DNA of 16,563 nucleotides from Phycisphaerales bacterium. Its GTDB lineage: Bacteria > Planctomycetota > Phycisphaerae > SM23-33. Shown here piece by piece: positions 6,237 to 16,339 of this stretch. The stretch spans positions 2,974 through 19,536 of the forward strand of contig PMYM01000033.1 of assembly GCA_003171235.1 (NCBI GenBank), read 5' to 3'. A program made the translations under genes and the position numbers. Positions within the stretch are counted from its first letter, which is position 1; every line of letters starts with the position of its first letter. Under the pieces are notes generated by a model that was not told the origin of the DNA, did no database searches, and was given only the letters and a program-made list of their open reading frames with translations.

Positions 6237-6851
6237 ATGAGCGACCAGCGCGACCTGCGGATCGCCCAGGGCCTGCGGGCGGGCAGCAGCGAGGCTTGGG
6301 CTGCGCTGTACGAGGCCTACTTCGACCGCGTCTGGCAACTGGCGGCCAGGGCGATCGGCCCGCACGCGGCCGACGTGGCCGACGTGGTTCAGGAGACGTT
6401 CCTGGGGGCGGCCCGCTCGGCCCGGACCTATGACGTGGGGCGTGGGTCGCTGTGGTCCTGGCTGGGCGGCGTCGTCCGCAACCAGGTGGGCAACTACTTT
6501 CGCAACAAGAGCCGGGCCGGCAGATTACAGCAGGGGGGCGACCTGCACCCGGCGGTAAGTGGAACGCTGGCCGAGCGACTGCGTCAGGGCACGCCCAGCC
6601 CACAGGGCGGCCCCATCGCGGCCGAGGAGGCCGCCATCGTGCGAGCCACGCTGGCCGGCCTGCCGGAAGACTACCAGTCGCTGCTGGCGGCACGGTACTT
6701 CGAGGGCGTCTCCATCGAGGAGATGGCTCGCATCGGGAATTGCACCGCCTCGGCAGTTCGGTCGAAACTGGCCAGGGCCCGCCGGGGGTTTCGTGAGGCT
6801 TACATGCGGGTCCTGGCCTTTGAGGGCGACGGGAGCGGGAACACCCCATGA
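6237..6851 (+). CDS. ECF-type RNA polymerase sigma factor
   Basis: A 204-residue cytoplasmic sigma factor of the sigma70 family that would direct RNA polymerase to a dedicated set of promoters. Region 2 spans about residues 21-92: it begins WAALYEAYFDRVWQLA, has the D-V-V-Q-E-T-F core-binding motif at 49-55 and SLWSWLGGVVRNQVGNYFRNKSR for -10 recognition. A 40-residue linker follows. Region 4 (about 133-185) has LAGLPEDYQSLLAARYFEGVSIEEMA and a recognition helix T-A-S-A-V-R-S-K-L-A-R-A-R-R. There is no region 1.1 or 3, which fits the ECF group. ATG 6237 is supported by domain extent and GGTGGAAGA upstream; the frame is open earlier but non-coding in character. Its stop overlaps the next gene's start (ATGA at 6848-6851), so both are probably co-translated, and the downstream membrane protein is the natural candidate for its regulator. 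Confidence 0.93.
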   Translation: MSDQRDLRIAQGLRAGSSEAWAALYEAYFDRVWQLAARAIGPHAADVADVVQETFLGAARSARTYDVGRGSLWSWLGGVVRNQVGNYFRNKSRAGRLQQGGDLHPAVSGTLAERLRQGTPSPQGGPIAAEEAAIVRATLAGLPEDYQSLLAARYFEGVSIEEMARIGNCTASAVRSKLARARRGFREAYMRVLAFEGDGSGNTP

Positions 6852-9800
6852 ACACCAATAATGACGATCACGACGAGGAGATCCTCCAGGATGTCTTTGC
6901 ATCCCTGGGCAAGGACGCCCCCTCGCCCGATCCGGCCTTCCGGCGCAGGCTGTACGCCCAGTCGCTGGCCGCCTTCCAGGCCTCCTCCCCCTCCGCGGAG
7001 AGGGAGACCCAAACGTCTGATGACCAGGCCGGCGGCGGCAAGGGGCCCGCCGGGCGGCGTTCCACGAGAAGCTCTCGCCTGATAGTGCTGGCATGGCGGG
7101 GCGGGATCGCCACGGCGGCTGCCGCCGTGATCGTCGTGTTTGTCTGGTTCCTGGCGTCGCCGCACCCGGCCGCGGCCCAGCCCACGCTGGCAGCGGCGCT
7201 GGAAAAGCTGGCCGACTCCAAGACGGTTCACCTGCGCATCGCCCAACCGGACAAGACGGCCGAGGCGTGGTTCAGCCAGCCCGGCCGGCTGCGGAAGAAC
7301 GATCCCGACGGCACCTACCTCATCGCCCGGGACAATAAGGCCTGGCAGGTGGACGAGAAGGCCAACCAGGCGGCGTCGCGGTCCGTCGCCTTCCTCCACG
7401 GCGACAAGCCACGCCTGGACGCCCTGGCCCTGCTGGAGCTGGGCGAATCCAAGGACCTGCCCGCCGCCCTGGGCAAGCCCGCCGTCGAGCGCGCCCAGCG
7501 TGACGGGGTGGCATGCCTGATCTACCGGGCCGATATTACGCTCCCCCGCGGCCCGGCCCGCCTGGAGGCCGTGGTCGACGCCGCCACGCTATTGCTGCGC
7601 TCGCTGGAGATCACGGTCGACCGCGACGGCAAGGTCACGCCCGTCGCCACGCTTACCGTGCTGGACGTCAACCAGCCGGTCGGCGAGGACCTCTTCATCG
7701 TGGGCGATTCGCTGACCGAGGACGGCCGTATCGGCAAGCTCGTCGACGCCCAGGGCATCGTCTCAGTCAAGCCGGTAATGGCCGCCCGCTGGACGCCTGT
7801 CAGCGAGGGCATGATCCTCAAGCCCGGCGACTGGGTCCAGACCGACGTTCGCGGGGCCAACGCGGCCGCCGTGCGGCTGGCCGGGCAGGCCGAGCTGGTC
7901 GTCGGCCCCGGCAGCCTGGTTGAACTGGCCACGCCCCAACGGATTCGCCTGGCCGACGGCGAGATCAAGCTCGTCGGCGCCCAAAAGGCCCCCATCCAAC
8001 TGCTGGGCCCGGGCGACCAGAAGGCCCAGGTCACGGACCGTAGCGTCTACCGCGTGCAGAACGAGAAACTGGTGCGCCTGGACAAGGATCCGCCTTGGCT
8101 GAAGGGCTTCGAGGGCCGCGAGGTCAACGACGCCATCGGCTCGCTGGTGGCCAAGATCGACGGGCGAAACGTCCCGCTCACCGTCGGCTACCACAAGGTC
8201 ACGGTCGATATCCGCGACCAGATCGCCCGCACGGTGGTCGAGGAGTCGTTCGCCAACCACACCGACGCCCGGCTGGAAGGGGTGTTCTACTTCCCGCTGC
8301 CGCAGGACGCGTCGATCTCGGGCTTCGGGATGTGGATCGGCCAGGAACTTGTGGAGGCCGACATCGTCGAAAAGCAGCGGGCCCGCGAGATCTACGAACA
8401 GATCCTCCGCGAGCGGCGCGACCCGGGCCTCTTGGAATGGTCCGGCGGCAACCTGTTCAAGGCCCGCGTGTTCCCCATCGAGGCCCACTCGGAAAAGCGC
8501 ATCAAGATCAGCTACACGCAGGTGCTGCCGATGCGGGGCAGCGCCTACCGCTACAGCTACTCGCTGCAGAGCGAAATGCTCAAGCTCCATCCGCTGCGCG
8601 AACTGCAGTTGGACGTGAAGATCAATTCAACCCTGCCGCTCAAGTCGGTCGCCTGCCCGACCCATACGGCCCGCATCGACCAGACGAAGAATTCCGCCCA
8701 CGTCGAGTTCGCCGCCCAGGAGTACACGCCCACCCGCGACTTCGAGGTCGCCGTCGAGGCCGACTCCAAGGGCGCCGACGTCGTGCTGGTCCCCCACCGC
8801 CGGGGCGAGGACGGCTACTTCATGCTCCTGCTTTCGCCCCCCCCCGGCCAGGGCGGCGCCTGGCAGCGCGACATCCTCCCCGACACGCCCGCCGATCCGC
8901 CGCAGGAGTTGCTCATCCTGGCCGACACGTCGGCCTCGATGGACCCTTCGCAGCGGGCCGCCCAGGCGGAATTCATCGCCGCCCTGCTGACCGCGCTGCG
9001 GCCCACGGACACGTTCAACCTGGCCGCCTGCGACGTGGACTGCGACTGGGTCTTCGACAAGTCCGTGACGCCCGAGGCCAACCGCATCGCCGCCGCCCGC
9101 GATTTCCTAGGCGCCCGCGACTCGCTGGGCTGGAGCGACCTGGACAAGGCGTTCGCGTCGGCCCAGGGCCGCTGCGGCCCGCGGACCAGCGTCGTCTACG
9201 TCGGCGACGGCATCGTGACCACCGGCCAGGCCGACCCGGTCGCCTTCGCCCAGCGGCTCAAGCGCCTGCACGAAGGCAAACAGGGGACGTTCTACGCGGT
9301 GTCGGCGGGCAGCCTGTACGAATCGGGCGTGCTCAAGGCGATAGCCTCGCTGGGCGGCGGCTCGGTGCGGCAGATCAGCGGCGAGCACGGCCCGCGCGCC
9401 GCGGCGCTGGAACTGCTTGGCGAGACGGCCCGGCCGCCCCTGCGCGACCTGAAGGTCCAGTTCAAGGGCATCCGCACCGCCCGCGTCTACCCGCAGGAGT
9501 TGCCCAACCTGCCTGAGGGCTCCCAGCAGATCCTGCTGGGCCGCTACCTGCCCGAAGGGGCCGACCAGTCCGGCGAGGTGATCGTCACCGGCACGCGGGC
9601 CGGCCAGCCCGTCCGCTACAGCTCCCCCGTCTCGCTCAAGGACGCCGAGCAGGGCAATTCGTTCATCCCCCGCCTGTGGGCCCGGCTGCACCTGGACATG
9701 CTGCTGGCCCAGGGGGCCGGCCCGGCCATCCAGGACGAGATCGTCGCCCTCTCCGAAGAGTACCACATCATGACGCCGTACACGTCGCTGCTGGTGCTGG

Positions 9801-12800
9801 AGAGCGACGCCGACCGCGAGCGGTTCAAGGTGCAGCGCCGCTTCCTGATGCGCGACGGCGAGAAGTTCTTCGCCCAGGGCCGCGACAACGCCAACTATGA
9901 CCTACTCCAGCAGCAGATGAAGCGGGCGGGCGCCTGGCGGATCGGCCTGCGCCGGGCCGTGCTCGGGCAGTTTGGCAACCTCGGCCGCGACCCGCGGATA
10001 TTCCAGGAGCAGTACCGGCTTGGTCCACGCGTAGAGTCCTGGGGAGGCTTTGGGAAGACCGGTTCATCGTTTACGTATGCCACATCCGGTGGTTCCGGCG
10101 GAAGCGGTTCTTACAAGGACGCGCTCGACGTCACTGATCTCTTTCTCGGCGACAATAGCGAACCGGGCCGCTACAACGGCGCCCGCGACTTGGGCGAGCG
10201 ATCCTGGTTGGAATCCGGCGACAGGTCGCCCACCCCCACGGCCATACCGGGAGAGAGTGAAATCGAGAACCTCGACTTCAAAGGGGATCTAGGAGTTGAG
10301 GAAGACATACGTTATCTGCCGACTGGGAATGATCGTATCTGGAGTTCCAGCGAGGACATACTGGTACTGGGAGGGGATCTGGACGCAGGTGCCAAGACCG
10401 CGATGATGCCCCCGTCGAGTTCGTTCCAACACATGAGTTTCCTGGGCGATGATCGAGACAATTCGCTGCTCGCGTTGAGGAAACCGTCTGGTTCCATCGC
10501 CGATCCGTACAACGCGTATTGGCGAGACCACAGTCCAGTCGAATACCCATACACGCAGTGGCTGAGCACGCTCTTCCCGCCTTTGCCCTCTGCCGCCAAG
10601 GAGCCGCCGGCGCTAGCGCAGCGCTGGCCGGCCGAGGCGAGGGCCATCTCCGACAGCCTGCTGCGCAAGGACGCCCTGGCGGCGCTGAAGGACGGCCTGG
10701 TGGTTGACCACCAGGTGGATTCGTTCGACACCCAGGCCGACCAGCTTGACGACCGCAACCGGTCGCTCTGGCTTGTTTCCGCAAAATCCTGGCTGGTCCG
10801 CAATGAGTACGACGGCCAGCAGACGACCATCCAGTGGTGCGACGGCAAGCAGCGGGCCGTGTTCAACGGCGGTTTCCTGCTTGGCCGCGCGCGGGCCGCC
10901 AAGCCCGAGGACCTCCAGAACCCGCCGCTGGACTTCGGCTACTACGCCTTCTCCTCGCTGGAGCGATCGTATTCGACCTGGAAGGTCGAGCTGAAGCCCC
11001 AGGGCGACAGCCGGGTCCTGCTGGTCCTGGTGAACCCCGGTTACCCCGCTTCTGACGTCCGCATCCTGGTGGACACCGCCCGGCACGTCGTGCTCAGCCT
11101 GGAGCAGCTCACCGACGGCAAGGTCACCAGCACCCAGAAACTCAGCGAATTCGTCGAGCTGGGCGGCGCCTGGTGGCCGGGGCGGATCGAGTCGCTGGAC
11201 GACAAGGGCCGCCGCCTCAGCCTCACTACCGAGAAGCTCACTCCCGCGATGGCGGCCGACTTCGACCGGCAGTTCCAGGCCCAACTCGCCGACACGCCCA
11301 AGGTGCAGTTCATCGCCGAGCCGGGCCGCAAACTGCCCGACGCCAAGCGCTCGTTTGAACTGGGAAAGGCCGACTTCGACGACCACTTGACCATGCTGCT
11401 GCACTTTGCCCGCAGCCAGCAGTGGGATCGCGTGATGGAATACCTGTCTGCCGCCGAGAAACTCGCCGGCGACAAGCCGGGCATGCGGTGGGTCCGAGAC
11501 GCCATGCTCCAGATCAGCCGCAAGCACGAGGACCTCAAGACTCACCTGCTGGCCAGGGCCGCCGAGTTGGCCAAGACGCCCACGCCCAGTCGCGAGGACC
11601 TGCCCCTAGCCCAGTACATGCTGGCTCAGGCCGGCGAGATTCTGGAGAACAACGAGGAATTGGCCATGCTCGATGGCCTCAAACCGGTCTTCGAGCGCCA
11701 ACCCGCCCACGTCCAGGGCCTGAAGCAGTGGAATTCCCAGCGGGTGAATCTGCTCCAGCAGGTCGGGCGGAACGAGGAGGCCCTGACGCTGACCAAGCAG
11801 ATGGCGGAGAAGTTCGGCCGCGACTGCTCGCTCCAGTTGCAATACGCCCAGGGCCTGGTCAACGCCGGGCGGCTCGAGGACGCCTACGCCTGGCTGGACA
11901 AGGCGCTGGCCGGAACGCAATGGCTGCCGCGCAACGAGGAATTCCTCCGCGGCCGGTACGCCGACATGCTCTTCAACGAGGGCCGCTACGAAGACCTGCT
12001 GGCCTGGACCCAGAAGTGGATGTCGCGGGAGCTGGACGACACCGGCGCCTACGGGTGGCGCCTCAGTTCTTTGATCCGCATGAGCCGCGAGGCCGATGCC
12101 GGCGACCTGATCGCCCAGTGGCTCAAGGACGGTCAGTCGCCGCAGCGCCTGCCGGGCCCGGTGGCCGGCCGGCTGAACGCGGCTGTAGCCCAGGCCCTCG
12201 GCCAGGGCTACAACATGTACTCTCAGCGGATCGAAGAGCAGTGGCTGGCCCCGCTGGCCGACACAGCATTGGCCCTGGCCCGCCACCCGTCGCACGCCTC
12301 CGTCGCCGACACGATCATGGACAACGGGCGGTTTAACCGGACCGACCAGGCCCGGCGCGTCCGCACGGCGGCCGTGGCGATGCTCCAGGCCGACATCGAC
12401 AAGCTCACCCCGCAGGAGGTCCAGCGGCTGGTCGGGTGGGCCATGACGAACGACCCCGCCATCGAGATCGACGTGTGGAAGCGGATTGCCTCCGCCCTGC
12501 ACAAGCGATGGTCCGCGACCGCCCAGCCCCAGGACAAGTACGCCCTGGGCCAGACGCTGGTGCAGATCCACGCCAACCGGCTCGATCCGGCCGACTACCT
12601 TGCCTTCCTCCGCGAGCAACTCAAGGACGGCCCGGCCACGTATAGGTCGCAGTACGCCGGGCAACTCTTTAGCGCCCTGATCGCCCAGCCCTGGGACAGT
12701 AAGCTTGAAGACGAGGCGCTGGGGATGATCGAGCAGCTCAGCGACGCCCAAGAGGCGCCCGAACGTCTCCTCTCGGCGGTGCGGGCGCTGCACACCTTCG

Positions 12801-15800
12801 ACGACCGGATGGTCCAAGCCCGCTACGACGCGAAGATGAAGGCCCTGACGCATCCCGAGGAACTGCCGCGAACCGAGCTGAAAGCCAAGCAGGCGGAGAA
12901 CCTGCGGCTGGCGCGGGTCGAACTGGCCGACCGCCTCGCCCGCGACCTGCCCAATCGCGGCGGAGGGATAGTCAAGTGGTTCGCCCTCGAGCGGCTGTAC
13001 CTGGACGTCCTGGCCGGGCGCGACCTGGCCAAGGCTGCCGGGGAGTGCTGGGAGATCGCCGGCGAGCGGCCGCAGATGCTCGATCTGGACGAACACCCCC
13101 AACTCCTGCTGGAGGCGGTGTTGCGGGAGCGGGCGCTGGTGATGCTCGCCAACCTCGCCTGCCGCAAGGACGCCGCCCCGGCCCTGATCGACCAGTTGAT
13201 CACGTACATCGACCGGGGCATCGCGCTGGACCAAGACGATCCGCAATGGAAGCTGATGAAGTACGAGTTGCTGGTGGGCCTGGACCGGCCCAAGGACCTT
13301 GAGCAGGCCCTGGCCGGCTGGACCCGCGGCGAGGATCCCGACAACCGCTGGAAGGTGGCCTTGGGCTACCTGCTGGCCGAGCAGGGCAAGCTGGTCGATG
13401 CGATCAAGCTTTTCGAGGCGGTCTCGGCCGCCGATGAGCTGGGCCCCTCCGAGCACCGGGTTCTGGCCGACTGGTACATGGCCATCGACCGCCGCGACTC
13501 GTATCGCCAGGCGATGATCGCCACCTATAAGTTGACCCAAGAGTGGCTACTGAGCCACTCGCTGTATTCCCGCCTCCGCCCATGGCAGCAGTCCGACGGC
13601 AAGCCGCCGGCCGAACTTGATGAGCAGGTGCTGCTGATATTCGCGGCCTTGTTCGAGAAATCCGCCGCCCCGCAGAATCACCTGGGCCTGCTGCGGGAAT
13701 ACTACATGGCCACGCGGGACTTCCGCCTGCTTTCGGGGATGGCCGACGCGGTGGTCGGCCACACCGCCGGCCAGGTCTATCCCTTCCTCCAGGGCGCCGG
13801 CTCGGTGCTGTCGGAGGTCCGCGACGAGGCGACCGCCGACTCCATCGTCGAGTGCCTGGTCAAGGTCCGCCAGCGGGCCAAGACCGAGATCGACCAGCGG
13901 GCCCTGGACCTGCTGGAGACGCTCACCCAGCGCCGGGGCGCCGAACTGCTAAACCAGCCCGGCCCGCACGGCGATAAGGCCGTCGCGGCCCTCCAGCGGG
14001 CCTTCAAGCGAACCTGGTCGCCCGGCGAGCCGCGCCTGATGGCCGACCTGCTGGCGTCCATGGACATGATCGCCTACAAGCCGCTGGCCCAGGAGCAGGT
14101 CAGCCAGGCTGAATCCCTGCACCGCGATTCGGAGAAGGGTTCGGAAGACCGACTTCACATCGCTCGCCAACTGGCGATCATCTACTGGTCCTACCAGCGG
14201 CACGAGAATGCCATCGATCTGTTGACCAACGCCCTCGATGAATTCCAGTCGCCCCGCGGCGGCATCCTGCCTCAGTCGGCCAACGACGCGCTGGAGACGC
14301 TCGTTTCCTACCTCGAGCAGCGCAGCCGCTTCGCCCGCGGCGAGACCGTCCTGCTGGAGCAATTGCAGCATCCGGTCCACACCCAGCAGAAGTTCTGGCT
14401 GACCCAGCGCCTCTACAGCCTCTACGTCAACGCCGTGCGGTCCGGCGGCGAGGTGTCGCTGGGCACGGGCCAGGCGCTATACCAGGCCGCCCAGGAGAAG
14501 CTCCTGGCCGACCTGCCCACACACGATCAGAATCATCGCTACGCGTTGGTGTGCCGGCTGTGCGACTTGTACCGCGCGGCCCATGACCGGCGCCTTGCCG
14601 GTGTGATAAGCGACCTTCAGGCATTCGCGTTCAAGGTGGTGCCCGGCGTGCTCAAGGGGCAGACCAGCAACTACGACGCGATCGTCGGGGTCGTCTCGGG
14701 CACGCTGCACGAGGTGGCCGGGCCGCGCGACGCCCTGGCCTTCCTCATCGAGCGGACCGAGCAGGAGCCCGCCTGGTTCCGCTGGAACAACCAGGACGGC
14801 TGGAGCCGCCACGGCTATGAATTGGCCGACCTCCGCTCGAAGGTCGCCGATCTGGGCGACCTGGAGCCACGTCTGCTGAAGATCGTGCTGGCCGAGTTGA
14901 AGTGGGACCTCAGGACGGGCGTTTCTCGCAACCGCAACATGTACCACCACCAGAACAATGACTATTGGGCCGCCAAGGCCGACGATTTTCTCCAGGCGGC
15001 CGAAGAGGTCTACGCTGAAAGGAAGAATTCCGGCGCCGCCGTCGCCTACATCGCCGAGTACCTCTACTGGGGCTTGAACCGCTACGACCGGGCCATCGAG
15101 ATCCTGCTGGTCGCCCACAAGGACAAGCGGCTCGACGAGCCCGGGCAGTGGCAACTGGTCAGATACCTGCACGACCAGAAGCGATACGGCGAGTCGGTCG
15201 ATCTCCTGCAGGCCATGATCGAGTGGCGGCCGGACAACATGGAATATCGCACGGCCTTGACGCTGGCCTACTATCACACCCAGCGCCAGGCGGAACTGAC
15301 GGGCCTGTTGGATCAGACCGACGAGCATTTCCACAAGGACGGCCGCTGGACAGAGCCCGCAATGGCCGCCCTGGGCCAGGCCTGCCTGGACACCGCCCTG
15401 TACGAGCAGTCGGTGAAGTATTACAAGGAACTCATCCCGCTACACCAGCGGACCCAGCCCAACCGCGGCATCGGCAACGGCACGCTGTCGCAGTATTACG
15501 GCAACATGGGCCTGGCCTATGCCGGGCTGGGCAAGACGGCGGAGGCCGTCGACGCCGCCTGCGGTGCGATCATCTCCTGGGGCCCCACCCACCACAACCG
15601 GGCCGATGCGATCCGCGCGCTCCTGAACGTGGTCCGCCAGGCGCCCCGGCTCGACGAATACGTCGCCCAACTCGACCAGCAGGCGGCCGAGGGCGGGCTG
15701 GACAACCCGATCGTCCGCAAGGCCGTCGGGCAGGTGTATCTCGAAAAGAAGGACTTCGCCAAGGCCTTCGCCCAACTCACGCTGGCCTGCCAGCTCCAGC

Positions 15801-16303
15801 CCAACGACCTGGAGATTCACCAGGCCCTGATCGCCTGCTGCGACGCGCAAAAGGACAATGACGGGGCGATCCGCCAACTCCTCCGGTCGCTCCAGCTCAT
15901 GCGGAGGGATATCAGCCTGTATTGCGACCTGGGCAAGCGATACGCCGACCTCGGCCGGACGAAGGAGGCCGAGCGGGCTTACACCTCCATCGTCGAGGTC
16001 CTGCCCAGCGAGTCCGAAAGCCACCAGAAACTGGCCGAGGTCCGCCAGGAACAGGGCCGCTGGCCGGAGGCCATCGAGCAGTGGGAACAGGTCGCGCGGC
16101 TGCGGGCCCTGGAGCCCACCGGCCTGCTCAAACTGGGCGAGGCCCAGGTGCGTCTCGAACGCTGGGACGACTTGGCCGAGACAATCCGCAAACTTCGCGC
16201 CAAGGGCTGGCCCTCCCGCTTCAACGACGTCGACAGCCAGATCCGCGAACTTGAGCGCAAGCTTGACCAAACCCGCTCGCGGGAGAAGAAGCAGGCCGCC
16301 TGA
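6848..16303 (+). CDS. giant single-pass membrane protein with FecR-like, VIT, VWA and TPR regions; putative anti-sigma/sensor
   Basis: A 3151-residue protein. Residues 1-78 are hydrophilic and end in a basic patch (RRSTRSSR). One membrane helix follows at about 86-103 (IATAAAAVIVVFVWFLA), giving a cytoplasmic N-terminus by the positive-inside rule. Residues 110-290 resemble LolA-like domains found after anti-sigma helices (LAAALEKLADSKTVHLRI). A FecR-like region lies at about 295-375 (GIVSVKP...LKPGDWVQTD), the VIT domain at about 437-575, and the VWA domain at about 685-860 with an intact MIDAS start D693-T-S695-A-S697. The typical post-VWA motif MTPYTSLLVLE is near 968. Residues 1054-1250 are a low-complexity, lower-GC linker. 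A second LolA-like region spans about 1250-1480. From about 1500 to 3140 the protein is helical and repeat-rich, with clear TPRs near the end (GKRYADLGRTKEAERAY; VRQEQGRWPEAIEQWEQ). The frame is uninterrupted. The start overlaps the sigma stop. VIT/VWA and TPR modules bind proteins, so a surface scaffold or sensor controlling the sigma factor is inferred, not shown. Confidence 0.88.
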   Translation: MNTNNDDHDEEILQDVFASLGKDAPSPDPAFRRRLYAQSLAAFQASSPSAERETQTSDDQAGGGKGPAGRRSTRSSRLIVLAWRGGIATAAAAVIVVFVWFLASPHPAAAQPTLAAALEKLADSKTVHLRIAQPDKTAEAWFSQPGRLRKNDPDGTYLIARDNKAWQVDEKANQAASRSVAFLHGDKPRLDALALLELGESKDLPAALGKPAVERAQRDGVACLIYRADITLPRGPARLEAVVDAATLLLRSLEITVDRDGKVTPVATLTVLDVNQPVGEDLFIVGDSLTEDGRIGKLVDAQGIVSVKPVMAARWTPVSEGMILKPGDWVQTDVRGANAAAVRLAGQAELVVGPGSLVELATPQRIRLADGEIKLVGAQKAPIQLLGPGDQKAQVTDRSVYRVQNEKLVRLDKDPPWLKGFEGREVNDAIGSLVAKIDGRNVPLTVGYHKVTVDIRDQIARTVVEESFANHTDARLEGVFYFPLPQDASISGFGMWIGQELVEADIVEKQRAREIYEQILRERRDPGLLEWSGGNLFKARVFPIEAHSEKRIKISYTQVLPMRGSAYRYSYSLQSEMLKLHPLRELQLDVKINSTLPLKSVACPTHTARIDQTKNSAHVEFAAQEYTPTRDFEVAVEADSKGADVVLVPHRRGEDGYFMLLLSPPPGQGGAWQRDILPDTPADPPQELLILADTSASMDPSQRAAQAEFIAALLTALRPTDTFNLAACDVDCDWVFDKSVTPEANRIAAARDFLGARDSLGWSDLDKAFASAQGRCGPRTSVVYVGDGIVTTGQADPVAFAQRLKRLHEGKQGTFYAVSAGSLYESGVLKAIASLGGGSVRQISGEHGPRAAALELLGETARPPLRDLKVQFKGIRTARVYPQELPNLPEGSQQILLGRYLPEGADQSGEVIVTGTRAGQPVRYSSPVSLKDAEQGNSFIPRLWARLHLDMLLAQGAGPAIQDEIVALSEEYHIMTPYTSLLVLESDADRERFKVQRRFLMRDGEKFFAQGRDNANYDLLQQQMKRAGAWRIGLRRAVLGQFGNLGRDPRIFQEQYRLGPRVESWGGFGKTGSSFTYATSGGSGGSGSYKDALDVTDLFLGDNSEPGRYNGARDLGERSWLESGDRSPTPTAIPGESEIENLDFKGDLGVEEDIRYLPTGNDRIWSSSEDILVLGGDLDAGAKTAMMPPSSSFQHMSFLGDDRDNSLLALRKPSGSIADPYNAYWRDHSPVEYPYTQWLSTLFPPLPSAAKEPPALAQRWPAEARAISDSLLRKDALAALKDGLVVDHQVDSFDTQADQLDDRNRSLWLVSAKSWLVRNEYDGQQTTIQWCDGKQRAVFNGGFLLGRARAAKPEDLQNPPLDFGYYAFSSLERSYSTWKVELKPQGDSRVLLVLVNPGYPASDVRILVDTARHVVLSLEQLTDGKVTSTQKLSEFVELGGAWWPGRIESLDDKGRRLSLTTEKLTPAMAADFDRQFQAQLADTPKVQFIAEPGRKLPDAKRSFELGKADFDDHLTMLLHFARSQQWDRVMEYLSAAEKLAGDKPGMRWVRDAMLQISRKHEDLKTHLLARAAELAKTPTPSREDLPLAQYMLAQAGEILENNEELAMLDGLKPVFERQPAHVQGLKQWNSQRVNLLQQVGRNEEALTLTKQMAEKFGRDCSLQLQYAQGLVNAGRLEDAYAWLDKALAGTQWLPRNEEFLRGRYADMLFNEGRYEDLLAWTQKWMSRELDDTGAYGWRLSSLIRMSREADAGDLIAQWLKDGQSPQRLPGPVAGRLNAAVAQALGQGYNMYSQRIEEQWLAPLADTALALARHPSHASVADTIMDNGRFNRTDQARRVRTAAVAMLQADIDKLTPQEVQRLVGWAMTNDPAIEIDVWKRIASALHKRWSATAQPQDKYALGQTLVQIHANRLDPADYLAFLREQLKDGPATYRSQYAGQLFSALIAQPWDSKLEDEALGMIEQLSDAQEAPERLLSAVRALHTFDDRMVQARYDAKMKALTHPEELPRTELKAKQAENLRLARVELADRLARDLPNRGGGIVKWFALERLYLDVLAGRDLAKAAGECWEIAGERPQMLDLDEHPQLLLEAVLRERALVMLANLACRKDAAPALIDQLITYIDRGIALDQDDPQWKLMKYELLVGLDRPKDLEQALAGWTRGEDPDNRWKVALGYLLAEQGKLVDAIKLFEAVSAADELGPSEHRVLADWYMAIDRRDSYRQAMIATYKLTQEWLLSHSLYSRLRPWQQSDGKPPAELDEQVLLIFAALFEKSAAPQNHLGLLREYYMATRDFRLLSGMADAVVGHTAGQVYPFLQGAGSVLSEVRDEATADSIVECLVKVRQRAKTEIDQRALDLLETLTQRRGAELLNQPGPHGDKAVAALQRAFKRTWSPGEPRLMADLLASMDMIAYKPLAQEQVSQAESLHRDSEKGSEDRLHIARQLAIIYWSYQRHENAIDLLTNALDEFQSPRGGILPQSANDALETLVSYLEQRSRFARGETVLLEQLQHPVHTQQKFWLTQRLYSLYVNAVRSGGEVSLGTGQALYQAAQEKLLADLPTHDQNHRYALVCRLCDLYRAAHDRRLAGVISDLQAFAFKVVPGVLKGQTSNYDAIVGVVSGTLHEVAGPRDALAFLIERTEQEPAWFRWNNQDGWSRHGYELADLRSKVADLGDLEPRLLKIVLAELKWDLRTGVSRNRNMYHHQNNDYWAAKADDFLQAAEEVYAERKNSGAAVAYIAEYLYWGLNRYDRAIEILLVAHKDKRLDEPGQWQLVRYLHDQKRYGESVDLLQAMIEWRPDNMEYRTALTLAYYHTQRQAELTGLLDQTDEHFHKDGRWTEPAMAALGQACLDTALYEQSVKYYKELIPLHQRTQPNRGIGNGTLSQYYGNMGLAYAGLGKTAEAVDAACGAIISWGPTHHNRADAIRALLNVVRQAPRLDEYVAQLDQQAAEGGLDNPIVRKAVGQVYLEKKDFAKAFAQLTLACQLQPNDLEIHQALIACCDAQKDNDGAIRQLLRSLQLMRRDISLYCDLGKRYADLGRTKEAERAYTSIVEVLPSESESHQKLAEVRQEQGRWPEAIEQWEQVARLRALEPTGLLKLGEAQVRLERWDDLAETIRKLRAKGWPSRFNDVDSQIRELERKLDQTRSREKKQAA

Positions 16304-16339
16304 CCGAGCCGGACTCCACAGCTTTGCCGGATTCATCGC

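Noticed and set aside
11606..13540. Long minus-strand open frame (644 codons) inside the giant gene
   Set aside because: High-GC3 genes regularly create long antisense frames. The product is rich in Gly, Leu, Val and Gln without domains, while the plus strand has uninterrupted helical-repeat protein.
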